A stretch of DNA of 64,000 nucleotides. Origin: Lucinisca nassula. Lineage: Eukaryota; Mollusca; Bivalvia; Lucinida; Lucinidae. A program made the translations under genes and the position numbers. This document shows, one piece after another, positions 33,366 through 44,460 of the stretch. The stretch spans positions 110,517,245 through 110,581,244 of the forward strand of contig OY757017.1 in assembly GCA_963580285.1 (NCBI GenBank). Reading direction: 5' to 3'. How positions within the stretch are numbered: the first letter of the stretch is position 1; each line of letters begins with the position of its first letter. Below the pieces are notes generated by a model. The model did not search any database and was not told the DNA's origin. It worked only from the letters and a program-made list of their open reading frames with translations.

Positions 33366-33511
33366 TATTGGTTTCATTGGGCGACAGGGCTTGAGATGTC
33401 ATTACATCTCAATGTCGGGTAAAAGTCCCACAAAATTGGAAGCAGCGTCTCCAAAATGACCTTTACAGTGTTGACGGGGACGTTAAACCTCAAATCAAAC
33501 AAACAAACCAA
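33366..33511 (+). mobile_element. SINE-like repeat type 4, 3' part
   Basis: gggcgacagggcttgagatg, cgggtaaaagtcccacaaaa, acggggacgttaaacctcaa, then (caaa)n. 5'-truncated and inserted in the PLE fragment. Confidence 0.8.
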
Positions 33512-33660
33512 CTCTTATGTAAATATTTTCAAGTAGAAAGGTGAGAGCTTCACACACTTTCTAACATGATCATAAAGTATAAATTTTATGCTCTTCAGAA
33601 GTGAAAAAAGCATTTCTTACATTATTATAAGTCTGTTTTATCTCTAACTTCCCTGTCGTC

Positions 33661-35773
33661 AGCGAACATTCTTATCTATGAGTCAATGCCAGTGGAAATA
33701 TCATTAATGTACAGGGAGAACAACAATGGCTCAAGAACAGTCTCTTGTGGACAACTAGAGCCCACTGAGTTGATTTACTATTAACAACAACTCTCTGTTT
33801 TCTGTAGCAAAGAAAGGAATCTATCCATTTGAGAGTCTTCCTCTTTACCCACTCCCCCACCCCCTCCCCTCACACCCCACCACGCAATTGCCATAACCAA
33901 ATAAAACTAAATTGGATTTAAGTAGTTCATGACGGGTGGGGTAACAAAAGCCTTCTCGAAATCTAGAATAAATGTGTCCACCTCTCCCCCTTTGTCCAAG
34001 ATTTTTACACATTAAGGTGCTCAACAGAGTTTCAGAACTACGCCTTTTCCTAAATGCATGGTGTCTGTATGAAAAACGTTTATGTCCATCCAAGTGGGCC
34101 ATGATGTTTGAGCAGACTATATTTTCAAGCAATTAACATGGAAAGCAAGTCAGGGACACAGGGCGATAACTACGAGCAAGAGCCCTATCTCCATTTTTTA
34201 AAGTGAAAAAATGTTCGCTGGAACCCATTCTTTGGGATTTCACCCATATCAAGAGACTGTTGGAACCTAGTTCATTTGCTAGTTCTTTCAGAACTCTAGG
34301 ATGAAGCTCAACAGGTCCTAGAGCTTTAGATGGATTCAAGCCTTTTAGTCACTTGATCACTCCCTCCGATGACACAAAACATTATCCATGATAGGGACCG
34401 ATCTTCCGGTCAATGGAACCACCTTGTACTCAGTTTTATTGAATTCGTCATTGAATTTACCATCTAGTTCTCCCGCCCTTCCAGAGTCTGATTCAGCTAC
34501 TCCATTCCCCTCTTTAATTTACCTTGCCTGTCTTTTTTCTGGCTTTTGATATATCTGTAGAAGTCGCTGGGATTATTCTTTACATCACCTACCAAGGTAT
34601 TCGCATACTAATCATGCTGGTTTTTATGTCAGTTTTAATTTCTCGTCTCAAGCTTTCAAATTTTGCCCGAGTTTACCACTACCCATCCTTTTGCCTTAGC
34701 ATGAATCTTATTCCTTCTGCGAATCTTTCTTCTAATCTCTGGTGTGGTCCAGGGAATCGAAGATCTGTATCTGTACCTACTAGTTTTCGAAAGGATATGA
34801 TTTTCGGCCGGTTTGAATAAAAGAAGTTATCAAATTAAAGTTCTCCTGGGCCAACCGGGCATCTGAATGAACATTAAGGTATTTCTCCTTTGCAACTCTC
34901 AGCGCATCCTTCCTCATAGTTTCATAGTCACCTTCGTGCTATGAATGCACCTTCCTCTGAGTAGGTGGAATGAAGATTTTTAAAAATCCGAAGATAATAC
35001 CATGATCATAATTAGTTTGATCTGGAGACTGAAATCTTCAAATTGTCCTGGTAAAATTGTGAAATTCAAATCGAAAGTGTTCTTATCGCGAGTGGGTAAG
35101 TTAGCAATTTGTTCTGAGCTTTGATCGTTTATAATATTTAATATTTGTCCTTCGGACTGACTCAGAATTTCGCCTTGTTTGCTGAGCCTGCCGAGCCAAA
35201 CAATGTCTCTGAAGAACATGTATTAGACTTTCGTTGAGACTTCAGTGTTCTTATCAGGAGTGGGGCAGTTAAGAATTTGGTCTAAGCTTTGATCATTCAT
35301 TATATCAGTCAATATTTGTCCTTCGGACTGACTCAGCGTGGTCCCTTGTTTGCCAGACTGTCGGGCCAAACAATGTCTCTGAAGAACATGTATTACCCTT
35401 ATATGTTGAGACTTAATGCGATCAAGCTGATCTTTAAACAACTTGGAGTTTTCTACAGTCAATACCAACTTGCTACGAAGAGAGAAGTTTTGTTTGCTAA
35501 AACCTTAACCCCGACCGATTCTGAGTCGTTTTCCAGTTCCATGAATGGCATGTGAAAGATGTCTCGGTGAATGAGCAACATCACTCCACCGCCATGAGAG
35601 ATTTTATATTTTCTGTAAACACTGTACTGACAAGTTTCAGGGAAAAGCTCATAAATGAGAATTGAACTGTCAATCCTTGTTTCCTGAATAAGGCTTGAAA
35701 ATAGCTGTTTTTCCGCTAACCCGACCGACCCTGATTTTTTTTTGTGCTGACCCTGCATTTTTATGGCCATCAA
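33661..35773 (-). pseudogene. Degenerate LINE ORF2 (endonuclease + RT)
   Basis: Minus-strand pieces in order: endonuclease (ETRIDSSILI, HGGGVMLLIHRD, SLFVASWY) at 35459-35773; the endonuclease end DIMNDQSLDQI...CPTPDKNT at 35223-35468, present a second time at 34980-35219 (NIINDQSSEQIANLPTRDKN); RT start SKALGPVELHPRVLKELANE and RSYRPVSLTC at 34133-34339; FSYRHHAFRKRRSSET at ~34050; LKWIDSFLCYRKQRVVVNSK at ~33800. All are separated by frameshifts and stops. The ~190-bp partial tandem duplication inside the endonuclease is a secondary event. Confidence 0.8.
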
Positions 35774-36314
35774 GAAAAAAAAATAAAAAGAATTTCTTAC
35801 CTACCGACCTTAATATATTTTAGCATTTTTGATAAAATATCATAAAACTGTCAAAATAAGCAAAACTAATACTTAAACCCCTGGGGCCAGTTGTTCAAAA
35901 CTAACGACGTCGTTAGTTAACGTATCGTTAAAACTTTGATCATTAAATATAGCAAATATGCTGAATTTTTTGCTGAAAAAATGTGAGCAGCTTTTGCGGA
36001 CGCAAAAGCTGCTCACATTTTTTTTTCAGCAAAAATACCATAATTTACGATATTGTACTTGCTAGAAGAGTTAACAATATGACCACTAACGAGCTCGTTA
36101 AGCTAACGATGCTTTGAACAACTGGCCCCTGTTCTTTTGCTGCCTTGATGCTCTAAAACTCATTACTCGAACGTTTTCTGGAAATATGGCTGGAATTAAG
36201 CCCTTTTAAAGATTGCTGCTATTTTTCCATCAAATAAAAAGTTGACAAAAAATAAAAAAGTTTAATCGACCTACCGACCCTATTTTTTTTCGGCATCTTA
36301 GCGGAAACACAGTA
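35702..36314. mobile_element. TIR MITE of the TAGCYGTNTTTCCGCTAA family, copy 1
   Basis: Ends tagctgtttttccgctaacc and cttagcggaaacacagta; subterminal cccgaccgaccctg / ctaccgaccctatttttt. A complete copy of the GGGGCCAGTTGTTCAAA MITE is inserted in it. Confidence 0.75.
35883..36129. mobile_element. TIR MITE with GGGGCCAGTTGTTCAAA ends, complete and nested
   Basis: Perfect 17-bp inverted ends ggggccagttgttcaaa / tttgaacaactggcccc; subterminal ctaacgacgtcgttag and ctaacgagctcgttag palindromes; core gtgagcagcttttgcg / gcaaaagctgctcaca. 247 bp. Confidence 0.88.
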
Positions 36315-36364
36315 TTTTATAGGCCTAACCAAAATATGTGGTTGGTGAGTTTCAAGGAAAGCTA

Positions 36365-36708
36365 CAGTAGAACTTCGATGGCTCGAACACCGATGGCACG
36401 TTTACCATGAATGTGTCGAACCCATTCTTGAGCCCCTAGCGAAGTCCTCTACATAAGAAATAGTGGGGGTAATTAAGGAGATTTTAGTCTTTTATCTTGC
36501 AAATGTATGCTGTGTGTACTTATTAGAATCGCCTCGATGAGGCGATTCTAATGAGTACACACAGCATACATTTCATTATAGAACACCGAAAAGATGTCTA
36601 AAAGTATCTCGTTATGTTTCCTGACAGTAACCTCAGTGGCTCGAACTACCCCTGTCTCGAACAGATTTTCGTGGTCCCAAAGGTGTTCGAGCCATTGAAG
36701 TTCGACTG
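36365..36708. mobile_element. Tigger/pogo-type MITE with TA flanks
   Basis: Ends cagtagaacttcgatggctc and gagccattgaagttcgactg flanked by TA on each side. This is the TIR style of Tc1/mariner-pogo elements. An HP-variant hairpin (36493-36573) sits inside. Confidence 0.82.
36493..36573. repeat. HP-family hairpin, variant core, nested
   Basis: Near-perfect palindrome aaatgtatgctgtgtgtact ... gcctcgatgaggcg ... agtacacacagcatacattt. Same variant as 5197-5261. Confidence 0.85.
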
Positions 36709-37535
36709 TATAAGTATTTTGCCTCTTATACCATTGATGTTTTTACTGCAAAGTTTCAGACCTTTTACAAAATTGGGCTTAGTTGTGTCAGGAGTCGGGG
36801 ATTTAACCCCCTTACGCTTATCTGGTTCTAGATATTCACTGACGACCGAATGAGTCAGAAAAATTGAAGACATTTTGGACATATCCAAGAGCAGCTAGAT
36901 TTTCCCCGATTTTCCAAAATACAAGATACCAGAATCTTTATTTAAATAGAAGAGATGGTAATAAAGTCGGTTTTTCATACATAAAGTGAGAACATTAGCT
37001 TAAAAGTTATTTACCGACTGAAAAACAAGAGACATGACTATTAAACACAGATGGTAAAAGAAAAACACACAAAAGTATGAAAGCTTCTATTAAAACTGTA
37101 AGATATACCGAAGATAAATAGCTTTATCATATGACCTCGTTGATAAGCATTGGATAACTTCGTGTAATAAAAATCGTATGACCACACGTGTAATAACACT
37201 TTGGCGGGATTAAGTTACGTCATGACGACGTCCACGTCAACCAATGCTTTATTTGTTGAAAAAATTGTCAAATTCAAAGGCGATAAAATCCAATTTAGAG
37301 TGGTCATATGACAAACAGAGTCTTACACTCGTGGTCATTTCATATGAAATTTATGAAACGTTCCTCTATATAAGAGGGTTTCAAAAGATGAGCACATAAA
37401 ATGACCAAGCACAATTAGCACGGATATTCGGGATCTCAGAGTGTTGCTAAATTAAGAATTTTGCATAAAAGATCAATCAATCAATCGGTCGATCGACCAA
37501 TCTGTCAGTCAGTCAGTCTGTCTGCCGAATGGAAG
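36709..37535. other. No gene recognised
   Basis: Contains cacgtg (37185), acgtcatgacgacgtcc (37215) and ctctatataagagg (37363), which together look promoter-like, but no open reading frame follows. Confidence 0.4.
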
Positions 37536-37634
37536 AAGGGTGGTATGGCAGTCTGCAGTGGCTTGGAGAAACAGACTGGGTTGCATGCTTCCGCGCAGAG
37601 CTGAATCCGACCGAACTTGAGTACTGGTAAACTG
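37536..37634 (+). repeat. SINE-like repeat type 4, 5' fragment
   Basis: gcgcagagctgaatccgacc and gagtactggtaaactgttta match 62915-62960. Confidence 0.55.
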
Positions 37635-37738
37635 TTTAGAAGGTCCAATATGTTCTATGAAAGCAAGGAACTGAAAGAACTGAAAAGTATGAGGGTACAT
37701 ACCTGACAAGTCGAACCGCTCCTTGAACCCTGGTGCCT

Positions 37739-37799
<61 letters not shown>

Positions 37800-37800
37800 A
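37739..37800. repeat. (TATC)n microsatellite
   Basis: Uninterrupted tetranucleotide run of about 15 units. Confidence 0.97.
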
Positions 37801-38020
37801 CTGCAGCAACCCCGTTAAGAGGACTAATGTGCAGGTGTGTGCGCAGAGGCGTCGTGCAAGACAAAGTAAAAGAAGTAAAAGTGAGACAGTATGGAGGAAA
37901 AGTTAAAAGTTTATGTTACAGAAGAGAATAAAATCAGATTAAATCAAGTGTTGTGGATTAGGGCATATAGTGTGACACTGTCCTTACCCCTGACCTAAAT
38001 GACTCTAGGTCTTGGAGGAC

Positions 38021-38141
38021 AGGACAGGGCTTGAGAAGTCATTTCATCTCATTATCGGATAAAAATCCCATAAAATCGGGTGTAAGGTCTCCAAAATGAC
38101 CTAAATACTTTTTACGGGGACGTAAAACCCCAATTCAAACA
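38021..38141 (+). mobile_element. SINE-like repeat type 4, 3' part
   Basis: aggacagggcttgagaagtc, tcggataaaaatcccataaa, acggggacgtaaaaccccaa then caaac. 5'-truncated. Confidence 0.75.
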
Positions 38142-39183
38142 AAACATGGAAAACGTATCCGATACACGCATTAGTCAATCACGCTAGATAATCCTCTTAC
38201 TGCACGCTATCGGTAGTGTAATAAAATCAAGACAGCATGCACTATAGCATACAATTACCCATAAAATTTTACTAAAATCCGGTACCACATGCAACAAACT
38301 TGTTGGCCTACAAAAGCTTTTAAGTAGGCTTTCAGACTTTTGCCAGAGATGGAACCTGACAGTAAATGTGGCTAAAACTAAAGTAATTATATTTAATAAA
38401 TCAGGAAAAATTCTAAAGAACTTCCACTTTATGTATGACGGTCATTATATAGAATTAGTCAGTGAATATAAGTATTTGGGTATTATTTTTAAACCGTCTG
38501 GTTCTTTCTCAGAGGCAATAAAATATCTTTGTAAGAAAGGTTCAAACGCTCTGTTCTGCATAAGAAAAGCTATATCTTCTGAATGTATGAATGTTTCCAT
38601 ATTTATGAAATTGTATGAACAATGTGTAAAACCCATTTTATTATATGGCAGTGAAGTTTGGGCTATAGAAAAAAATAATGCATAGATGTTCAGTCTTGGA
38701 ACAAAAATATGACTCACTAACAATTGAAAAAAATCAGTTGAAATTCTGTAAAATACTCCTTGGAGTACATAAATCAGCTGCCAATAATGCAGTAAGAGCA
38801 GAACTTGGCATGTTCCCTCTCGCAATATATTCTTTAAAATCCTGTATTAAGTTTTGGTTGCATATCACAAATATGAATGATAACAAACTTGTATATAATG
38901 CTTACAGGGATGCCAGTTGTAGGGAGGTTGGATTTGCCCATTTTGTTAAATCATTTTTTGACAAAGTTGGCTTTTCACATGTATGGGAAAACCAAGGTAC
39001 ATTTTCAAATGGCAGATTATTACACGCCATTATGACGAGATTAAAGGATTCTTACATTCTCTTTTGGAGAAAGTGTTTAGTTGATGATAGTTCAAATATT
39101 ATTAATGGAAACAAGCTTAGGACCTACCGTACACTTAAATCGTTTTACAGTCTTGAAAAATATTTATTGTCCAGTAACAATCA

Positions 39184-39842
39184 GTGCGTTCAGAATTCTA
39201 CCATTGGTACATATTGGTACCGTTGGTAGCCATCGGTATCAATTGGTAGCCTTCGGTGACTGCTGGTATACCGATAGTAATGTTATTGGCAACCAATTCT
39301 CCCGCTACTCTATAAGTGAGGTAGCTTTGGTAGCCTCGTTTTGAATCAAGTCATGATGGCGGCATCTCATTCCATTGAGAATGCCAGCAAATAAGAGAAC
39401 ATATAACGTACCTTTTAAGCAAAAAGAATTACTTTCATCGCTGCAAATAAGTACACTGCGCGATAAGGCGGTATTGGGGCACATTTCTCCTATTTTCATA
39501 TTTTCCTGCAGAAACGTATATGGTACATAAGGGAGGTAACCAATAACCAGCTTCTGTCTAAATATTATAAATGACCGGCGTGCCTGTCAGAGGGTGCAAA
39601 AATGAGCATTTTATAGCAACTAAACAAATTATTGGTCCAAGAGACGTGTGTTTCATATTTTAGAAAGTTTAATTCCTGTTCTGTTGGTGTATTTATTTAT
39701 TTTATTGTTTTCATTGGTGACCAATAATACCAAAGTCCGTTCAGAATTAATTGGCAACCTAAGGTATGTTTGGTAACCTTCGGTAACTTACGGCAACCAT
39801 TGGTAGTGAACTGGTTACCAGCTGGGAGAATCTTGAACGCAC
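39184..39842. mobile_element. TIR MITE with GTGCGTTCARRATTCT ends inside the LINE
   Basis: Ends gtgcgttcagaattctacca and agaatcttgaacgcac are inverted. TCA occurs on both sides (39181-39183, 39843-39845), a likely 3-bp duplication. Both subterminal regions are built of degenerate ggtaacc/ggtagcc repeats in opposite orientation. No reading frame. Confidence 0.83.
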
Positions 39843-40244
39843 TCATTCTGAAAAAAGAAGTATGCACTTATGCTAAAATACGAATAAGTTGTCATAAACT
39901 TCATATCGAAGAAGGAAGATACAGGAAAATACCTCTGCGAGAAAGAGTGTGCCAGTTGTGCCATACTGAGGTGGAAGATGAGATACACTTTGTTATGTCA
40001 TGCTCTAAACTAGAAACTAGTAGGGAATTGTTTTTTGACAAAATTTGTCATATTTATCCATCCTTTAGTGACATGACTAATACAGATAAGTTTAAGTTTC
40101 TTATGACTAGTAAAGATTATGACTTAAATGTACTGTGCATATCATTTATACATGAGCTATATAATGAAAGAAATGAGATTGTAAATATGTGTAATAGGGT
40201 AAACAGTAATTAGTTTAGACAAGTCATTGCGAAAGCATGAATGC

Positions 40245-40450
40245 ATGATTTGTACCCCCTTCAGTCCCACTTTTACATTGTATGCCCCCTAAACTGGGGT
40301 TTGGGGGTATGCAATGTTTTTCTTGTTTCTGCCTGGAGGTGTGGATTGTGGGTGCTCGATGGGGCCGCCTCATAGAGGCGGTTCTATTGGGTCCCCGCGG
40401 TCTGTGTTCTGGGCGGGGATGAGGGGAGATATCAGAATTTTTAGAAGAAG
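40245..40450. repeat. HP palindromic MITE, GC-shifted degenerate copy J
   Basis: gattgtgggtgctcgatggg / gccgcctcatagaggcggtt and ctaaactggggtttgggggt identify it, but many A/T positions have become G/C. It lies in the LINE 3' UTR. Confidence 0.65.
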
Positions 40451-40825
40451 ATCCTCATTTCTTTCTTTTCTTTTTTTTTTTTTTTTTTTGGTGTTGTAAA
40501 AACTTTCAATATATTTGTATATGCAGGGGACAGGAACCATCTGACAAGGTCAGGGGGTTCCGGTGGTCTGTGTTCTGGCGCTGATTGTCTTTTGGCTGGG
40601 GGACGGCTGAAGGTGCTAAAGGGGTGAATCTATTTCAGAAATCTTATTGTCCGCACTACTACATATTAAACCAAATATAATGCTTAAGGGCATATTAAAT
40701 GTCATAGTAGATCTAGTATCATATAGGTTAAAATAAGAAATTGTATTGTGTTTGGTGACAATCCTGTGGCTGGATTTTAGACCAATAAATTATTTGTATT
40801 TGTATTTGTATTTGTAATATTGAAT

Positions 40826-41102
40826 TATTTCCCTTGAATTATAAAGCACCGGTAATTTCAATAAAAGACTGTATTACCATTATACATTATAAAATAAATT
40901 CTTTTATTCGGTTTCACATGTGAAATATTTTTTTTTATTTAACAACAAACTATACACGGATTAGTCACTTTGCTGTAAGTAATGACATTTATCAGAAAAT
41001 GCTCTCGTGGCCGAGTGTGGCTCAGATTTAAAATTTATGCAAGACACAGTTTAATTGCTACATATACTTGTACTATTTTACTTTAAAATGCAAAACTTGA
41101 AT
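40826..41102. other. No gene recognised
   Basis: AT-rich spacer. Confidence 0.4.
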
Positions 41103-41196
41103 GTACTGATAGTAAAAATCCCACAAAATTGGAAGCAACGTGTCCAAAATGACCTATCTAGTGTGGACGGGGGCGTTAAACCTCAAATCAAACACC
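41103..41196 (+). repeat. SINE-like repeat type 4, 3' fragment
   Basis: aaaatcccacaaaattggaa, ccaaaatgacctatct, acgggggcgttaaacctcaa. Confidence 0.75.
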
Positions 41197-41385
41197 CTAG
41201 ACCATTAAGTTATTTGGGTACACGCCTTTAACCTTTCCTATGGATGTCAAAAATACATGAAGTATACTAAGCTTGGTGAATAAGTGTCATTTGACGTATC
41301 ACCAGTAACAGCTTTGATATTCTCGGACGTACATCTATACGTATATGTTCCAAGGACCGCCACCCAAGGGGTCACAATTCTATAT

Positions 41386-41664
41386 CATTACGATAACATA
41401 CCCATGTGATATAGTGCATTTTTCAAACCTCAAAAAAGGTAATTTTTCTGATGAAAATTTGTGATATTTTTCTTATTTATACTCAGAATATAGGTTTTGG
41501 GTGCTCGTTAGAACCGCCTCGTCGAGGCGGTTCTAACGAGTACCCACAACCTATGTCTTGGAGCAGAAATAAGGAAAATAGTGTTTACCCCCCTAAACCC
41601 CAGTTTTCTCTATATAAACTGGGGTTTAGGGGGGTCTTTATTTCACGGACTTGTTCACGTGATG
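41386..41664. mobile_element. HP palindromic MITE, subfamily 2, copy K
   Basis: Ends cattacgataacat and gttcacgtgatg; core tgctcgttagaaccgcctcg and its inverse; arm gtttacccccctaaacccca. Intact counterpart of 12545-12983. Confidence 0.85.
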
Positions 41665-41684
41665 TAGACTAGGCCTAAAAAATA

Positions 41685-42420
41685 TAGCCGTGTTTCCGCT
41701 AACCCGACCGACCCTGCTTCAGACCCCTCGACCCTACTATTTTTATTAAGAACGAACAAAATAAAAATTAAAACACCGACCCTACAATTTTCAATTTCCG
41801 ACAGAACCCAGAATCGTCTTTGCATTTTCCCATACTAATTTCGCGTTTTAAGTACAATTTTGTAGAGTTTTGGCATTTAGTACCTTACAAAATACAGATG
41901 GGAATTTTTGATCATCTAAAATGAATCATGATATACAGTGCAAGTCTCAAAATGATAATTGTATTAACAAGAAAATGTACAAAACAAAACATCACGAAAA
42001 CACGCCTATATAATTTTGATTCCCTCGAACCCCACTTTTGTATAGTAAAACTGGGGTTTGCAGGGGTAAACCTTATTTTTCTTATTTCTGCTCTAAGATA
42101 TAAATTGTGGGTACTCGTTAGAACCGCCTCAACGAGGCGGTTCTAACGAATACCAACAATCTATATTTCAGCAGAAATAAGAAAAATATCACAATTTTCA
42201 TCAGAATATTTTCATTTTTTTCGGCGATAAATGTGTCAATATATTTGTATAGGCTTGTTTTCGTAATGACCCATAAAAAATACGCCATGTTTGTTTGTTT
42301 TTGTTTATTGTGTTGTTGTTTTGTTTTGTTTTTTTTTTTCGGGAGAAAAAATAATACAATAAAAAAGTTTCTCCTACCTACCGACCGATATTTTTCAGCA
42401 TTTCAGTAGAAACACGGCTA
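41685..42420. mobile_element. TIR MITE of the TAGCCGTGTTTC family, copy 2
   Basis: Ends tagccgtgtttccgctaacc and gtagaaacacggcta; the flanking aggcctaaaaaa suggests the TIR may extend further. A full HP element (41990-42268) is nested in it. An inverted relative follows at 42634-43072. Confidence 0.8.
41990..42268. mobile_element. HP palindromic MITE, full-length nested copy L
   Basis: Ends catcacgaaaacacgcctat and aggcttgttttcgtaatg; core ttgtgggtactcgttagaac ... aacgaggcggttctaacga. Same orientation as 16809-17086. Confidence 0.9.
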
Positions 42421-42565
42421 TTTTTACTCCCTATATGTGACGAGTATACCTTTTTGAGCAAGCAAAATACCCTGCACAGCACATGTGTGCAGATTCGGTT
42501 TTGTTGATGTTAAACTCAGTAAAAGGGGCTTCAAACTGAGAGGTATTAAGTACTTTGGACCTACG

Positions 42566-42593
42566 ATTATTATTATTATTATTATTATTATTA

Positions 42594-42626
<33 letters not shown>
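42566..42626. repeat. (ATT)n microsatellite
   Basis: Uninterrupted trinucleotide run with one attgtt interruption, next to the inverted MITE pair. Confidence 0.96.
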
Positions 42627-42633
42627 GTCGTAA

Positions 42634-43072
42634 AAAGCTGTATTTCTACAAACATGCTGAAAAAAAAGTTTGGTCGGTAGAAACTTTTTATTATTATTTT
42701 ATATTTTCTTCCGAAAAAAAACAACAACAAAAAAAAACAGGGTAGCGCCTGTAATTTTATGTGCTTTTGTTTTTGTACATGTTTTGTTAATAAAATTGTC
42801 ATGTTGAGACTTGTACTGTTTATCATAATTCATTTTAGATGCTCAAAAAAGTCAGCTCTGTATTTTGGAAGCTACTAAATACCAAAACCTACATAAATGT
42901 ACTAAAGACGCGAAATTGTTATGGGAAAATGCAAAGACAACACTGGGTAGGGTCCGAAATTGAAAATGGTAGGGTCGGTAGTGTAATTTTTTATTTTGTC
43001 ATTTTATTTATAAAAAAAAGTAGAGTCGGGGGTCTGAAGCAGAGTCGGACGGGTTAGCAGGAAACACGGCTA
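42634..43072. mobile_element. TIR MITE of the TAGCCGTGTTTC family, copy 3 (inverted)
   Basis: Reverse-oriented relative of 41685-42420 without the HP insertion: gtttggtcggtagaaacttt at one end and acgggttagcaggaaacacg / gcta at the other; interior matches include gggtagggtccgaaattgaa. Confidence 0.75.
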
Positions 43073-43083
43073 TTTTAGGCATT

Positions 43084-43106
43084 ATTATTATTATTATTAT
43101 TATTGC
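43084..43106. repeat. (ATT)n microsatellite, short
   Basis: About seven ATT units. Confidence 0.9.
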
Positions 43107-43737
43107 GAAGGTGGAGAGGTTACTGCTCTTTCAAGATTATTTCGCTTATATCGAGCCTACCGTATATCAGGGGTTGGCGAAAAAAAACACCTGACCTTCC
43201 GTTACACAACTTGGTGTTTCATAATCACATTAATGATAAATACGAGTCTTTTATTTATAGGAGGCGCTAGATGACCCCAATATATTGTCTTTCTCTAAAT
43301 TTAAAAAAAAATCACAATAAATTACAGAGTGAGAATAACTATAGAGGGTCAGTTGCTGCAAAACAGCGAGTGAAGGAATAAGGAAAATGAAAACAAGATA
43401 AAACCCTGAAAACAATAGTAAATTATTTTCTTATTTCCATTATTGCCGCTTTTCTTTATAGAAGTCCTACGAATGTAAATTTGTGTAAGCTAGCTTGCCC
43501 AGATAATATTTGAATCATCGGAAAAGATGTACGGATTTTTTGTCGATTTAATTTGCAGTATATATAACAGTTCAACAGTTTGGTGCCCCATAGGAATGAA
43601 GAGGCATAACCCTCATATCGCATGTTATGAGCATAATGTAAAATGGAATTAAAGAAACCATATCGTATTTTACATTTAATATAACACGAGCTACTGTAAA
43701 AGGAAAGAATTTGTTCCCCTCGGCAGCAAATTCTAAT
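43107..43737. other. No gene recognised
   Basis: AT-rich spacer, no repeat family seen. Confidence 0.45.
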
Positions 43738-43800
43738 CCATCGCGGAAATACGCCTATAAAAATTTTAACGGTTAATATTGACCCCCTTAAAAGGTGATT
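43738..43800. repeat. HP-family terminal arm only
   Basis: catcgcggaaatacgcctat ... attgaccccctta matches the left terminus of the HP family; no core follows. Confidence 0.55.
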
Positions 43801-44000
43801 CCTGATCATTGCCTTCCCGTCTTTTCTCTATATTACGTTTTGCATTACGCAGATGCATATGCGTTATGAGGGCTACGCCTATGTTACAGGCATATGATCG
43901 CCAAATACGGTTGCAAATGAAATCGCTTTACATGTATATAGACATCAGGTTACACTAAAACAAGTCTGTGTAATGAACAGCATGTACATCCCACTTTATA

Positions 44001-44003
<3 letters not shown>

Positions 44004-44077
<74 letters not shown>

Positions 44078-44393
44078 CGGGTTTAACGTCGCTTTCAACA
44101 ATTTTTCAGCCATATCACGACGGTGTCTGGTTGCGACAGGGAGCTCAATGCTCACGTTTATAGTGCTGCCTCACTGAAGTTTCATGTCCCAGACACATTA
44201 CATGATACCACACCCAGTCACATTATCCTGACACTGGATCGACCAGTCCTAGCTCTACCCCGTAAATCTGAGTGCCAAGCGAGGAGCAGCTAGTACCATT
44301 TTTAACGACTTTGGTATGTCGCGGCCCGGAATCGAACCCGAGACCTCCCGTTCCCCGGAGCGAACACTCTATCAACTGAGCTATCGGGGCCGG
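44004..44393 (-). mobile_element. tRNA-derived SINE (type 3) including its (AC)n tail, perfect TSD
   Basis: Minus orientation: tRNA-like head ggccccgatagctcagttga (A box) and gggttcgattccggg (B box) near 44320-44392, a body, and a tail with cgtcgtgatatggctgaaaa and gcgacgttaaaccc that runs into (AC)~37 (44004-44076 as GT). A perfect 15-bp duplication tcccactttatacag at 43989-44003 and 44394-44408 encloses the whole, microsatellite included. Confidence 0.93.
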
Positions 44394-44460
44394 TCCCACT
44401 TTATACAGAGAAAAAGAGAGGTTACAGGGACATACATAGTTTTTCTATTTTGTCTTTTTC

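Larger units (their letters stand above)
32873..33660 (-). pseudogene. Penelope-like RT fragment, broken by two SINEs
   Basis: Minus-strand RT piece matching 49975-50400: caaatgatttattaaatat-like catalytic region, agatcagccacaaggggtgc (GTTCAPLVADL region), tgtctaaataacttagt, and agtagaaaggtgagagcttc. Insertions at 33103-33270 (SINE 1, with TSD) and 33366-33511 (SINE-like 4) interrupt it. Many point changes; dead. Confidence 0.78.
38290..40825 (+). pseudogene. LINE ORF2 C-terminal half with 3' tail, split by a MITE
   Basis: Plus-strand RT thumb and C-terminal region: KTKVIIFNKSGKI, EYKYLGIIFKPSGSF and KPILLYGSEVWAIE (38368-38685), then an open block 38678-39229, and after the MITE (39184-39842) KIRISCHKLHIEEGRYRKIP with a CCHC cluster (CQLCHTEVEDEIHFVMSC) ending at 40213. 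The 3' UTR ends with an ataaat signal and a (TTTGTA)n tail at 40792-40816, typical of LINE 3' ends. The 5' part including the catalytic RT is absent, as in 5'-truncated insertions. Frameshifts occur near 38680 and around the MITE. The clade is not resolved. Confidence 0.82.

Noticed and set aside
37185..37380. Promoter (E-box, CRE-like site, TATATAAG)
   Set aside because: No reading frame or splice signals follow; motifs are short and spread over ~190 bp.
42431..42826. Asn-rich open frame as a protein
   Set aside because: The Asn run is the (ATT)n microsatellite read in one frame.
44319..44393. Functional tRNA gene
   Set aside because: It is the head of a SINE with body, tail and a perfect TSD; the anticodon arm is also irregular.
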